Shown: positions 24,657 through 32,080 of the stretch, piece by piece
Numbering within the stretch: position 1 is the first letter of the stretch
Layout of the letters: every line of letters begins with the position of its first letter
NCBI RefSeq assembly: GCF_009690625.1
Contig: NZ_CP033878.1
Coordinates: 1,798,001 to 1,862,000 of the forward strand
DNA from: Halorhabdus sp. CBA1104
Lineage (GTDB): Archaea; Halobacteriota; Halobacteria; Halobacteriales; Haloarculaceae
Length of the DNA stretch: 64,000 nt
Reading direction: 5' to 3'
The notes under the pieces: generated by a model
The model's database searches: none
Told to the model about the DNA's origin: nothing
The model's input: the letters and a program-made list of their open reading frames with translations, nothing else
Made by a program: the position numbers and the translations under genes

Positions 24657-26198
24657 TCAATCGAGTTCGATGTCGATCTCGTTTTCAGTGATGTGCAGAT
24701 ACGTGAGATACTCCGCAGACGTCGTGGACCCAAACGAGAGCGTTCCCGTCGAAGTACTCTCGTCGACGCGACTGGACCCGCCGGGACCGTCTGTCACCGT
24801 GAGGTCGTACTGCGGACCCAGCAGTCCCATGTAATGGGTGACGAGGAAGCCAAGCTTGGCCGTCTCACCCACGTCACGCTGGCCGGGATCGACGCCGTGG
24901 ACGTCGAGGGTCTTCGTCGGGCCGGTGATCGACTCACTGGTGATCTGTGACCCGAAGTACCACTTGTTCGAACTGCCACTGACGCCCGGCATGGCCTCGA
25001 TATCGTCGTACGTCATGGTAACGTCGCCGAGCAGATCGACTGTCAGCTCGCCGCTGGGACACGACACGGAAACATCGGCATTGGTGTTTGGGTCGATCGT
25101 CTCGTTGCGCCACTCCTCGTGGATGTAGTCGCTGCCGGTGTCGTTGAAGTAATAGACGCTGAGTCGGAGCTCGCCGTCGAAGGAGCCACTCTTGCACTTG
25201 CCGGGATTCGAGGACTGAAAGTGCGCTTCGAACCCCTCGTCGCCTTCGTCTGCGTACAACGACCAGTGCATGTTACCGTAGTGGCCGTCCGGATTGAGTG
25301 TGAGTTCGAAGTCGGTCACCGGATGCGTCGACGCGATCCCCTGGACGGAGAGAGAATTGCCGTCCAGTGGCATCGCGAAGTCACCGACGCTGCCGCCGAC
25401 GGTCTCTAGGGTGAGTTGCACCGACTGGTTGTTCTTGTAGATCTCGATATCGCCGTCAGTTCGCTGGTTGAAGTACCGAGCCCACCCCAGGTAGTAGCGA
25501 CTTTCGACAGTGATACGGACGGTCCCGTTGCGGATCGGATTGTCGTAGGGCAACTCGTTGCCCGCGGCGTTGGGATCGTACGGGGCACCGATCTCACTGG
25601 ACCCATCCGGCGTCCCAGAGCTGTTTGGGAAGACGTTCCGGGCACGCTCTCCTGGCCGGACGACCGCCCGTGGACCGCCGGACGCGGCATCGATATCCGT
25701 GTTTGCGAGGCGAACGATCGGCAGGGCCAACGTCGCCGACCGGTAGTGAAATTCCGGCGGCGAGAGTAACAAACTGCCGCCGTTTGCCCCGCGTCGCCAG
25801 ACGCCACCACCCTGATAGGCGATTTCCGTCTCGCCCGACATGAAGACGAGCGCACCCAGGGATTCGTTGTACATCGTCTCCGTCCGCTTCTCTTTGCTGT
25901 AATTGTAGTGGGTGACTGTGATTCGGCCGGCGTCCGGTCGGACCTCGTAGGAGCCTGCCCCGGTGCCAAAAGTCACCGACTGGGTATCGGCGTCACCGAG
26001 TCCAACCAGTGCCGCCCGCGAGTCAAACAGGGTCATCGAGTTGATCGCCCGCTCGGTGCCGACCTGTTTCTGGGTGTCGTTCAATGCCGTCGTGCCGACG
26101 ACGCCCAGAATCGCGACGCCACTGACGATCAGCCCGAGCAACAACACTGTCCCGAGTGCCTCCGACTGAGCGCGCTCACCGGACCCGGGATCGATCAT
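24657..26198 (-). CDS. Large pilin-like surface protein (DUF7289-like), convergent with the cassette
   Basis: A 513-residue protein with RAQSEALGTVLLLGLIVSG (about residues 9-27) and then a long extracellular domain with sequons, YQGGGVWRRGANGGSLLLSPPEF and a C-terminal beta-rich region. I start at the ATG at 26198 because it puts the RAQ motif ten residues in; upstream codons are Arg-rich and atypical. It shares the IxYxGGxVxR segment with cassette gene 5. Probably a surface appendage or assembly subunit; no ATPase or platform protein is nearby. Confidence 0.65.
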   Translation of the reverse strand: MIDPGSGERAQSEALGTVLLLGLIVSGVAILGVVGTTALNDTQKQVGTERAINSMTLFDSRAALVGLGDADTQSVTFGTGAGSYEVRPDAGRITVTHYNYSKEKRTETMYNESLGALVFMSGETEIAYQGGGVWRRGANGGSLLLSPPEFHYRSATLALPIVRLANTDIDAASGGPRAVVRPGERARNVFPNSSGTPDGSSEIGAPYDPNAAGNELPYDNPIRNGTVRITVESRYYLGWARYFNQRTDGDIEIYKNNQSVQLTLETVGGSVGDFAMPLDGNSLSVQGIASTHPVTDFELTLNPDGHYGNMHWSLYADEGDEGFEAHFQSSNPGKCKSGSFDGELRLSVYYFNDTGSDYIHEEWRNETIDPNTNADVSVSCPSGELTVDLLGDVTMTYDDIEAMPGVSGSSNKWYFGSQITSESITGPTKTLDVHGVDPGQRDVGETAKLGFLVTHYMGLLGPQYDLTVTDGPGGSSRVDESTSTGTLSFGSTTSAEYLTYLHITENEIDIELD

Positions 26199-26496
26199 CA
26201 CCGAGAATTCGTGATCAGCGGGGATAAGTCGACTGGCCGTTGCCGGTACGGTCGATTCACAACGAGCACGTGACCGAACGATACAATCACGAAGTAGAAA
26301 CCGTTTAGTGGCCAAGCGAAAACAGTTCGGTGGGAACACACGACCGCAAATCTGACTCGTCGCGCGGGCGTCGATGACGCCTCAGGCCTCTTTCGCCGTG
26401 CGCGACTCGGGATTGCGGACGTGTCCGGCAGTTCGGGGTCCGAATGGACCTGCGAGCGGCCACACGTAGCGGTCTGTGTCGTTCCAATCTCAGACC

Positions 26497-26961
26497 ATGG
26501 CACGAATGCACACACGCCGTCGTGGCTCGTCCGATTCGGACAAGCCCGCGGCAGACGATCCGCCGGAGTGGAGTGACGTGGACAGCGAGGCAATCGAACA
26601 GCGCGTCGTCGAACTCGCAGAACAGGGCCACGAGCCCAGCGAGATCGGCATCAAACTTCGAGACGAAGGCGTCCAGGGGACCCCGATCCCGGACGTCTCG
26701 CTGGCCACTGGCAAGAAGGTGACCGAGATTCTCGACGACCACGACGCCGCGCCCGAGCTTCCGGAAGACCTCCGGAACCTGATGGCGCGGGCCATTCGCC
26801 TCCGTGAACACATGGAGGACAACCCCGTCGACCACCAGAACAAGCGCGCCTTACAGAACACCGAGTCGAAGATCCGTCGCCTGGTCGATTACTACCGTGG
26901 CGACGAACTCGACGCGGACTTTACCTACAGCTACGACGTCGCCGTCGAGCTCCTCGAATAG
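26497..26961 (+). CDS. rps15: 30S ribosomal protein S15
   Basis: A 154-residue archaeal-type S15 (MARMHTRRRGSSDSDKP start; EIGIKLRDEGVQGTPIPDV; QNKRALQNTESKIRRLVDYY). It binds 16S rRNA in the small subunit. It heads the operon rps15-recJ-like-pcc1-rps3ae; the next ATG follows its stop directly. The 300-nt upstream region (26199-26496) holds no gene. Confidence 0.95.
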   Translation: MARMHTRRRGSSDSDKPAADDPPEWSDVDSEAIEQRVVELAEQGHEPSEIGIKLRDEGVQGTPIPDVSLATGKKVTEILDDHDAAPELPEDLRNLMARAIRLREHMEDNPVDHQNKRALQNTESKIRRLVDYYRGDELDADFTYSYDVAVELLE

Positions 26962-28083
26962 ATGGCCACGACCGGTCGCCAGTCGCCAGACGCCGACGCC
27001 CTCGCTTCGAGCCTCCGGGACGCCGGTTTCGTCCGGCTGGCCCCGGCAGCGACGGGTGACGGCATCGGGGCTGCTGGCGTCCTCGCGAAGACCCTCGATG
27101 CGATCGACATCCCGTTTCAGATCAGCGTCGTGACCGACGCTGCACCGACGCGGGCCACCGAAGCCGACCTCGTGGTCGCACTCGATCGAGCCAGTCCCGA
27201 CGCCGACGCGACCATCGGCGAGCACCGAGCGGCGAGTGCGGCGGCGTTCGACGTCGCCCGGACACTCGCTTGCGAGCACGCCGATCCGGCACTGGCCGCC
27301 GCCGGGACCGTCGCTGCTGGCGCAGAACCAACAGGGACCCTCACGGAGGCACTCATCGAGGCGGGTATCGAACGCCGACCTGGCGTCGCTGTCCCGACCG
27401 ACGACCTCGCGGACGGACTCGCTCACTCGACGCTCGTCCACGCCCCGTTCTCGGGCGATCCCGACGCCGTTCGGGACGTCTTAGAGACGGCGACCCGACC
27501 CGACGACGAGGAGACACGCCGTCAGGTCGCCTCGCGAGTCGCCCTCGAAACGATCGGTGCCGAGGGGGCGACAGCGCGAGCGGCGACCGCCGTCGAAGGC
27601 GTCTTGCGCCCACACGCAGGCGGCCCGTTCGGGACCGTCGGAGGCTACGGAGACGTCCTCAGGGCGACAGCGCGGGAAGACCCAGGCACGGCCGTCGCAC
27701 TCGCGCTCGGCCACGACGTGCAAGCGGCCGCTCTGGAGGCCTGGCGAAGACACGCCAGTGCTGCACACGAGACGCTCCATGCGGCAACGGTCCGGCGTCA
27801 CGCCGGCCTCGTCGTAGTTGGGGCCGACGGGCCGATCAGGACCGTCGCTCGCTTGCTGGGGGCATTCCGCTCACCCGAGGCACTCACGCTCGTCCACGAT
27901 GGCGACCGCATTGGGCTCGCGGCCGCCCGAAAGCGAGACGCCACAGCCGTCCTCGAATCAGCCACGGCATCGTTCGATCTCTCGGGACAGGTCACTGGTG
28001 ACGCCGACCTGGCGACCCAGCCGTACCCAGGCGACATCGATGCACTGGTCACCGCGATCCGCGAGGTGATCCGCGATGAGTGA
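26962..28083 (+). CDS. RecJ-like (DHH superfamily) protein with degenerate active site
   Basis: A 373-residue protein between rps15 and pcc1, the position where haloarchaea encode a RecJ/CDC45-like protein. The N-terminal motif I (usually H-x-D-x-D-G) is reduced to ATGDGIGAAG (about residues 29-38), and the DHH motif is missing: the equivalent stretch reads VVALDRASPDADATIGEHRAAS. The C-terminal half has the DHHA1-like end (VTGDADLATQPYPGDIDALV). It is therefore probably not an active nuclease; a CDC45-like structural role with the GINS/MCM helicase is possible. It overlaps pcc1 by 8 nt. Confidence 0.75.
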   Translation: MATTGRQSPDADALASSLRDAGFVRLAPAATGDGIGAAGVLAKTLDAIDIPFQISVVTDAAPTRATEADLVVALDRASPDADATIGEHRAASAAAFDVARTLACEHADPALAAAGTVAAGAEPTGTLTEALIEAGIERRPGVAVPTDDLADGLAHSTLVHAPFSGDPDAVRDVLETATRPDDEETRRQVASRVALETIGAEGATARAATAVEGVLRPHAGGPFGTVGGYGDVLRATAREDPGTAVALALGHDVQAAALEAWRRHASAAHETLHAATVRRHAGLVVVGADGPIRTVARLLGAFRSPEALTLVHDGDRIGLAAARKRDATAVLESATASFDLSGQVTGDADLATQPYPGDIDALVTAIREVIRDE

Positions 28084-28321
28084 GCGCCGGGCGACCATTA
28101 CGACGAGCCACGCGGACGCCGAAACGGCGACCCGTCTCGCGCGGGCACTGCGACCGGACAACACCGAGGAGATGGCGACGACGATCGACGAGGCGACCGT
28201 CGAGACGACGATCGAGCGAGCCACGACGGGTGGCCTCGCCGCGACCGTCGACGACTACGTGGTGAACCTCTCGGTCGCCGCCGATCTCACCACAGACAGA
28301 CACACCGACACCCATGAGTGA
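28076..28321 (+). CDS. pcc1: KEOPS complex subunit Pcc1
   Basis: An 81-residue protein of the Pcc1 fold (ADAETATRLARALRPDN, then TTGGLAATVDDYVVNLSVA). In KEOPS the Pcc1 dimer helps form the t6A modification on tRNAs reading ANN codons. Both ends overlap neighbours, recJ-like by 8 nt and rps3ae by 8 nt, which shows tight translational coupling. Confidence 0.9.
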   Translation: MSERRATITTSHADAETATRLARALRPDNTEEMATTIDEATVETTIERATTGGLAATVDDYVVNLSVAADLTTDRHTDTHE

Positions 28322-28934
28322 ACGCTCAGTCTCACGACAACGACAGGAAAAGCAGTGGTACACCGTCCTCGCCCCGGAGGAGTTCGACCGGGCCGAGATC
28401 GGTGAGACACTGGCAGACGAACAGGAGAAGGCGATCGACCGGACCATCGAGACGACCCTCGGTGACCTCCGGAACGACGCCGGCGAGAACAACACCAAGC
28501 TGACCTTCCGTATCCGCGAACTCGGCAGCGACACGGCCTACACGGAGTTCATCAGGCACGAACTCACGCGGGACTACCTGCGCAGTCTCGTCCGCCGTGG
28601 CTCCTCGAAGGTCGAGGCCTACGTGACGGTGCTGACGACCGACGACTACCGCGTCCAGATTCAGCCCGTCGCCCTGACGACCAAGAAGGCCGACGCCAGC
28701 CAGGAGCAGGCCATCCGCGAGCAGATGGTCGACATGATCGAAGACGCCGCCGAAGAACGCACCTTCGAGGACCTCGTCGACAGCGTCGTCGAGGGACGCC
28801 TCTCGAGTGCGATCTACAACGAAGCGACGACGATCTACCCGCTGCGCCGCGTCGAGATCCAGAAAGCGACCTTGGAGGCCCGCCCCGAAGAGGTCGCCGA
28901 AGAAGAGGAGACCAGCGTCGAAGTCGACGAGTAG
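28314..28934 (+). CDS. rps3ae: 30S ribosomal protein S3Ae
   Basis: A 206-residue archaeal/eukaryotic small-subunit protein (KQWYTVLAPEEFDRAEIGETL; RNDAGENNTKLTFRIRELG; VVEGRLSSAIYNEATTIYPLRRVEI). It is the last gene of the operon. Its final 89 nt plus 18 nt beyond the stop (28846-28952) are duplicated exactly at 33541-33647, bracketing the island. The operon gene itself is intact. Confidence 0.95.
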   Translation: MSERSVSRQRQEKQWYTVLAPEEFDRAEIGETLADEQEKAIDRTIETTLGDLRNDAGENNTKLTFRIRELGSDTAYTEFIRHELTRDYLRSLVRRGSSKVEAYVTVLTTDDYRVQIQPVALTTKKADASQEQAIREQMVDMIEDAAEERTFEDLVDSVVEGRLSSAIYNEATTIYPLRRVEIQKATLEARPEEVAEEEETSVEVDE

Positions 28935-28952
28935 ACCACTGGTTTCGCTTTT
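28846..28952 (+). repeat. 107-bp direct repeat, left copy (rps3ae 3' end)
   Basis: Identical over all 107 positions to 33541-33647. It includes the last 29 codons of rps3ae, its stop and 18 nt of trailer. The bases flanking the two copies differ at once on the left, and on the right only a diverged 38-nt element follows. This is the geometry of an attachment site at the 3' end of a gene. Confidence 0.9.
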
Positions 28953-28960
28953 GACTCCGT

Positions 28961-28998
28961 GTCATCGAAGCATTCATAGCTGATTAGCTGCGGTGTAA
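28961..28998 (+). repeat. 38-nt repeat, copy 1
   Basis: Begins GTCATCGAAGC and ends GCTGCGGTGTAA, just right of the left 107-bp repeat. It matches copy 2 (29879-29916) at 32 of 38 positions by eye and copy 3 (33657-33694) more weakly. It lies between rps3ae and the TumE promoter. Confidence 0.6.
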
Positions 28999-29082
28999 TC
29001 CCCAGGGATAGGGACAAGGACGAGAGTGGGACTGATACTGTCTACTGCGTGAACAGGGAGTTCTCCGGCCCCTATGTTATCG

Positions 29083-29120
29083 GGTCCATAGGTTTATTCC
29101 TATGGACCTAATACCATAGG
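29083..29120. promoter_or_regulatory. Palindromic operator array upstream of the toxin-antitoxin pair
   Basis: Perfect 10-bp arms GGTCCATAGG (29083-29092) and CCTATGGACC (29099-29108) around TTTATT, plus a further CCATAGG at 29114-29120 and a partial CCTATG at 29071. The array ends 7 nt before the ATG at 29128. The arrangement suggests autoregulation by the downstream HTH protein. Confidence 0.7.
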
Positions 29121-29127
29121 GTAACGG

Positions 29128-29433
29128 ATGGCGTCCGACACGACCATCGAGGACTGGCAGGATGTCGAAAACGGCTACGTCGTCGACGTGACCATCCGTC
29201 AAACGGAGATCGAGACGTATCCGAGTGGATGAGACTACAGCCTTCACCTCGGGGAAGTCGGCGGCGACACCATCCTCCGGTATGACAACGCCCACGAACG
29301 GACGAAAGGTCACGAGCGGCATACCCGGGACGGCGTCGAAACTATCCAGTTCCCCGGGATGTTGACGCTCTACGACCGCTTCAAGCGGGTAGTTGAAGAG
29401 ATGACCCCCGTCTCATGGGGTTGGTCGGAGTAG
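29128..29433 (+). pseudogene. TumE/DUF6516-like toxin, nonsense-mutated
   Basis: Reads as a 101-residue protein of the TumE-like (DUF6516) toxin family: VVDVTIRQTEIETYPSG-stop-DYSLHLGE, then GDTILRYDNAHERTKGHERH and a Leu/Phe-rich end. Codon 35 is TGA where the family pattern expects Trp (TGG); the rest of the frame is clean up to the TAG at 29431-29433. The 34-residue fragment and any restart would lack the core, so the toxin is probably dead. The HTH partner starts 22 nt downstream. Confidence 0.7.
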
Positions 29434-29455
29434 GACGCCGCCAGGAGGATACACC

Positions 29456-29860
29456 ATGCCCACGCTCAAAGTCACCGTCGGCGAACGCGACCGCCTCGAT
29501 CAGCACACGCGTAGCCGCATCAAGGCTGCCCAAGAGGGTGAAGACCTCGACGACGCCCAGCCGGTGCTCAATTTCGGCTCGTACGCTGAACTCGGTCGCC
29601 TCCTCAGTCCGAAAAACCTGGAACTGCTTGAAACGATCTCCGAACACGACCCCGAAAGTATCAGCGAAACCGCCGAACTGGTGGACCGAGACTACAAACA
29701 GGTCCATCGGAACCTCTCCGAACTCGAAGACATCGGTGTGATCGAGTTCGACGGCGGTGGAGCAGGGCAGGCGAAGCAGCCACTGCTGGCCTACGACGGG
29801 CTCGAAATCGACATTCCCTTTGCGGGATCGAGTGCCAACGTCGACGCAGCCGCGCCGTGA
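29456..29860 (+). CDS. HTH antitoxin/regulator of the TumE-like module (HVO_A0114-like)
   Basis: A 134-residue DNA-binding protein. LLSPKNLELLETISEHDPESISETAELVDRDYKQVHRNLSELEDIGVIEF (about residues 43-92) is a MarR/ArsR-type winged helix; the N-terminus (TLKVTVGERDRLDQHTRSRI) is the conserved leader of this haloarchaeal family. It is intact although its presumed toxin is broken. It probably binds the CCATAGG array at 29083-29120. An alternative role as a free-standing regulator is possible. Confidence 0.8.
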   Translation: MPTLKVTVGERDRLDQHTRSRIKAAQEGEDLDDAQPVLNFGSYAELGRLLSPKNLELLETISEHDPESISETAELVDRDYKQVHRNLSELEDIGVIEFDGGGAGQAKQPLLAYDGLEIDIPFAGSSANVDAAAP

Positions 29861-29878
29861 TCTAACCCTACGCAGGGA

Positions 29879-29916
29879 GTCATAGAAGCGTTCACAGCTG
29901 GTTTGCTGCGGTGCAA
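29879..29916 (+). repeat. 38-nt repeat, copy 2
   Basis: GTCATAGAAGC...GCTGCGGTGCAA, 18 nt after the antitoxin stop. With copy 1 it brackets the toxin-antitoxin module, as if the module moved as a unit between two such elements. Confidence 0.55.
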
Positions 29917-30047
29917 CTCAGAGAGGAATGTCGAATTATATGATTACAGAAGGTAGTGCAAGATAGAGAGGGTGAAGTCAGCACGCCTACGATGTTTGTT
30001 TCGCGCCAATAGTGATGAATCAGCCGCTCACTACATCTGCAAACTGA

Positions 30048-30800
30048 TCAACGTTCAACCGGTACAGTAAACCGGGGGAGAATCACCCGTCTGTAAAAGA
30101 CAAAATAAGTGATCGTGGCCAAAACATACAGCCCACTGGTTAGCAAGGGTGGCCAGTTCAGAACAAAAATCAAAAATGCAATCCAGAACCCGCCTAACAC
30201 AACCGCACCCAACGAAATTACGTGCAACCCCTCCTTAGACTGAACCTGCAGGTCGCTACCAGTCGTCAGCCGAAATCCGGTCATCCCGACAGTGAGTGAC
30301 GCCCAAGTCAGGAATGGGAGGCCAATTGCGGTCCAGACAGTTGCCGGCAACTGGTCAGATTCGCTTATGAGTAGTGCCCATCCGAACAGACCAAACGCCG
30401 CCCATGCAATACTCCGCCACAACTCCTCACGGATGATCAAGCGAACTCGTGGATGCTGAAGGAACTCTCGGAGCGGGTTGGCTGTCTCGGTCGATTCGTC
30501 CTTCAGTGCGTGTTTTCCTTCGGGTGAGAGTGGCCACGCTGACTCCGGGTGATTGATATAATACACGGTCGAGTCAGCCACTGTTTCCGTTGCCACAATC
30601 TCACGATCTTCCAGTTCCTCCAACCGGTTGCGGACAGTTACCTTCGAGACGTCGGGTTTGATCCGCTGTTGAATCTGCTGTAGTGAAAAGAACGGTCGAT
30701 TGGCTTGGTGCATCGTCTCGATGACGTGCCGTTCTGTGAGCTTCGTATTCACCCTCCTGTCTTCCGGCAGTTTCTCAGAGATCCACGGAGGGAGTGACAT
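30048..30800 (-). CDS. Winged-helix/membrane fusion protein of the island
   Basis: A 250-residue protein. Residues 20-90 form a winged-helix domain (TERHVIETMHQANRPFFSLQQ, SKVTVRNRLEELEDREIVAT). Residues from about 110 are a membrane domain with four to five hydrophobic helices, beginning RLIIREELWRSIAWAAFG. The membrane domain is a paralogue of the separate protein at 31424-31834. It could be a membrane-tethered regulator, a common haloarchaeal design. It faces away from that paralogue. Confidence 0.7.
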   Translation of the reverse strand: MSLPPWISEKLPEDRRVNTKLTERHVIETMHQANRPFFSLQQIQQRIKPDVSKVTVRNRLEELEDREIVATETVADSTVYYINHPESAWPLSPEGKHALKDESTETANPLREFLQHPRVRLIIREELWRSIAWAAFGLFGWALLISESDQLPATVWTAIGLPFLTWASLTVGMTGFRLTTGSDLQVQSKEGLHVISLGAVVLGGFWIAFLIFVLNWPPLLTSGLYVLATITYFVFYRRVILPRFTVPVER

Positions 30801-30916
30801 TTATTTTTACAACTCGTTGGAAAAGTATCGGTGTTTCGGATTATGACTTTTTGCAGGTTTTCCAGCAGGATATACCTGTAATAAACCGGACGAACCAACC
30901 TGTCTGTGAGCAGGCA

Positions 30917-31054
30917 CTACGACCATCTGCGACGACCTACATCGAACTCCACAATCCCGAAAAACCAGAGCAGCAGTACCAACACTGCAATCAGTAGCAG
31001 GGCCCATAGCACGTCACGATTCGGAAGCTGTGACCGCCAATCCATAGTGACCAT
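30917..31054 (-). CDS. Short single-pass membrane peptide
   Basis: A 45-residue ORF from the ATG at 31054: a polar start, then a hydrophobic helix VLWALLLIAVLVLLLWFFGIV (written here as residues about 16-36) and a basic tail DVGRRRWS. A TATA-like TATATTAT lies about 20 nt upstream of the ATG on this strand, supporting a leaderless transcript. No relative recognised; could be spurious. Confidence 0.4.
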   Translation of the reverse strand: MVTMDWRSQLPNRDVLWALLLIAVLVLLLWFFGIVEFDVGRRRWS

Positions 31055-31423
31055 GTTTCTTCCCACAGCATAATATACGAATGAGCGGTTCTCCGAGCGA
31101 GAAACAGGTCGCCGGGGCTGACCACAGCCGCCGCTCCCGGTATTCGGAGACGAGTTCATCAACGTCCATTGAGCCCACTTCCGGCAAATGTACGAAATAC
31201 GCACGCATACTGAGCAGACCATTCAACCAGTTCTACGGTGAAAACAAGCCCTTGTGAATAGTCCTATGACACCCTCGGATTATACAAAGACTAGTTAGCG
31301 AGTGATTTGCCGCTCCAGCCTTTGCGGACGCAAAGTCCGTTTTGCAGCTGGAAAAATCTCGTATCCGGACACAAAATTCTCAACGGTGCCTTATCAGTAG
31401 AAATCCTTGTTTGACCTGTAGAT
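31055..31423. other. AT-rich island spacer with nested inverted repeat
   Basis: About 370 nt without a convincing gene. CTTTGCG and CGCAAAG (31320-31335, 2-nt spacer) form a perfect palindrome, embedded in a looser CCAGC/GCTGG pair. It lies about 90 nt upstream of the membrane gene at 31424. A short minus-strand frame (from 31226) contains VDELVSEYRERRLWS, which looks protein-like, but I could not support a gene. Confidence 0.35.
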
Positions 31424-31834
31424 ATGAAACCACAGCTACGCCGTATCATACGAGAGGAATTGTGGCGAAGTATCGCATGGATCGGCCTCGGACTTGTTGG
31501 ATGGGCACTCGTGATCTCAGAGGCAGCGTGGTTAGACGCGACGGCTCTGACGGTCTTCGGGTTGCCCGTTCTCACGTGGGCTGGCCTTACTATTGGGATG
31601 GTCGGGTTGCGAGTCATCACGGAAAGTGACTTGCAAGTAGGAACGAAGGCGGGCCTGAATATTGTCTTGCTGGAGGGAATCATCATTACTGGAGCCTTCG
31701 TCGTGTATCTGGTTGCCGTTGCAGGTTGGTCACCACTCCCTACAGTCGGCGGCTACCTCGCTATCACTGGACTGTACGCACTCTACTACTGGCAGTTCGT
31801 CCTTCCCTCTGTTGAGGCCCGCAAAGCGGGGTAA
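31424..31834 (+). CDS. Stand-alone membrane protein, paralogue of the wHTH-fused domain
   Basis: A 136-residue protein with four to five hydrophobic helices. RRIIREELWRSIAWIGLGLVGW, ISEAAWLDATALTVFGLPVLTWAGL and SDLQVGTKAGLN align along their length with the C-terminal domain of the protein at 30048-30800, roughly half identical by eye. It lacks the DNA-binding part. The two may form a heteromer, for instance a sensor plus effector or an immunity partner. Function unknown. Confidence 0.65.
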   Translation: MKPQLRRIIREELWRSIAWIGLGLVGWALVISEAAWLDATALTVFGLPVLTWAGLTIGMVGLRVITESDLQVGTKAGLNIVLLEGIIITGAFVVYLVAVAGWSPLPTVGGYLAITGLYALYYWQFVLPSVEARKAG

Positions 31835-31904
31835 CTGTCACCGCGGTTGATCGACCATCGACTGTCTGTCTCTCCGAGTTCAGCTGCTACGAATAGACAG
31901 ATCT

Positions 31905-31933
31905 GTGCAAGATACGCGCCCTGTATCTTGCAC
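31905..31933. repeat. Perfect 11-bp hairpin in the island
   Basis: GTGCAAGATAC and GTATCTTGCAC arms with a 7-nt loop GCGCCCT. Ten of the eleven arm bases recur singly at 29956-29965, near the other side of the island's AT-rich core. Could be a transcription terminator for the membrane gene (71 nt after its stop), a recombination site or a protein-binding site. Confidence 0.55.
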
Positions 31934-32051
31934 GGGACTCTTGCCAAGACTTGGATAGACAAAGCCTGCAAAGCGTTCTATGACACGCGCTTTCGACGGA
32001 AACAACTGAACAAACAGCGAAGAGTTCACCGACCGGGGAAAACCATAAGTC

Positions 32052-32080
32052 ATTATCGAGATAATCATTATCCAGATAAT
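32052..32080 (+). promoter_or_regulatory. Tandem palindromes overlapping the ATPase start codon
   Basis: Two 14-bp palindromes, ATTATCGAGATAAT (32052-32065) and ATTATCCAGATAAT (32067-32080), one base apart. The second covers the A and T of the ATPase start codon. A protein bound here would block initiation of a leaderless transcript, so autoregulation or phage-type repression is likely. Confidence 0.6.

Noticed and set aside
26340..26496. Box C/D or other small RNA before rps15
   Set aside because: A GATGAC and CTGA-like pair can be picked out but not the proper C (RUGAUGA) and D box geometry.
29230..29232. In-frame TGA as selenocysteine codon
   Set aside because: Haloarchaea lack a known selenocysteine system, the family residue is Trp, and no SECIS-like hairpin is apparent.
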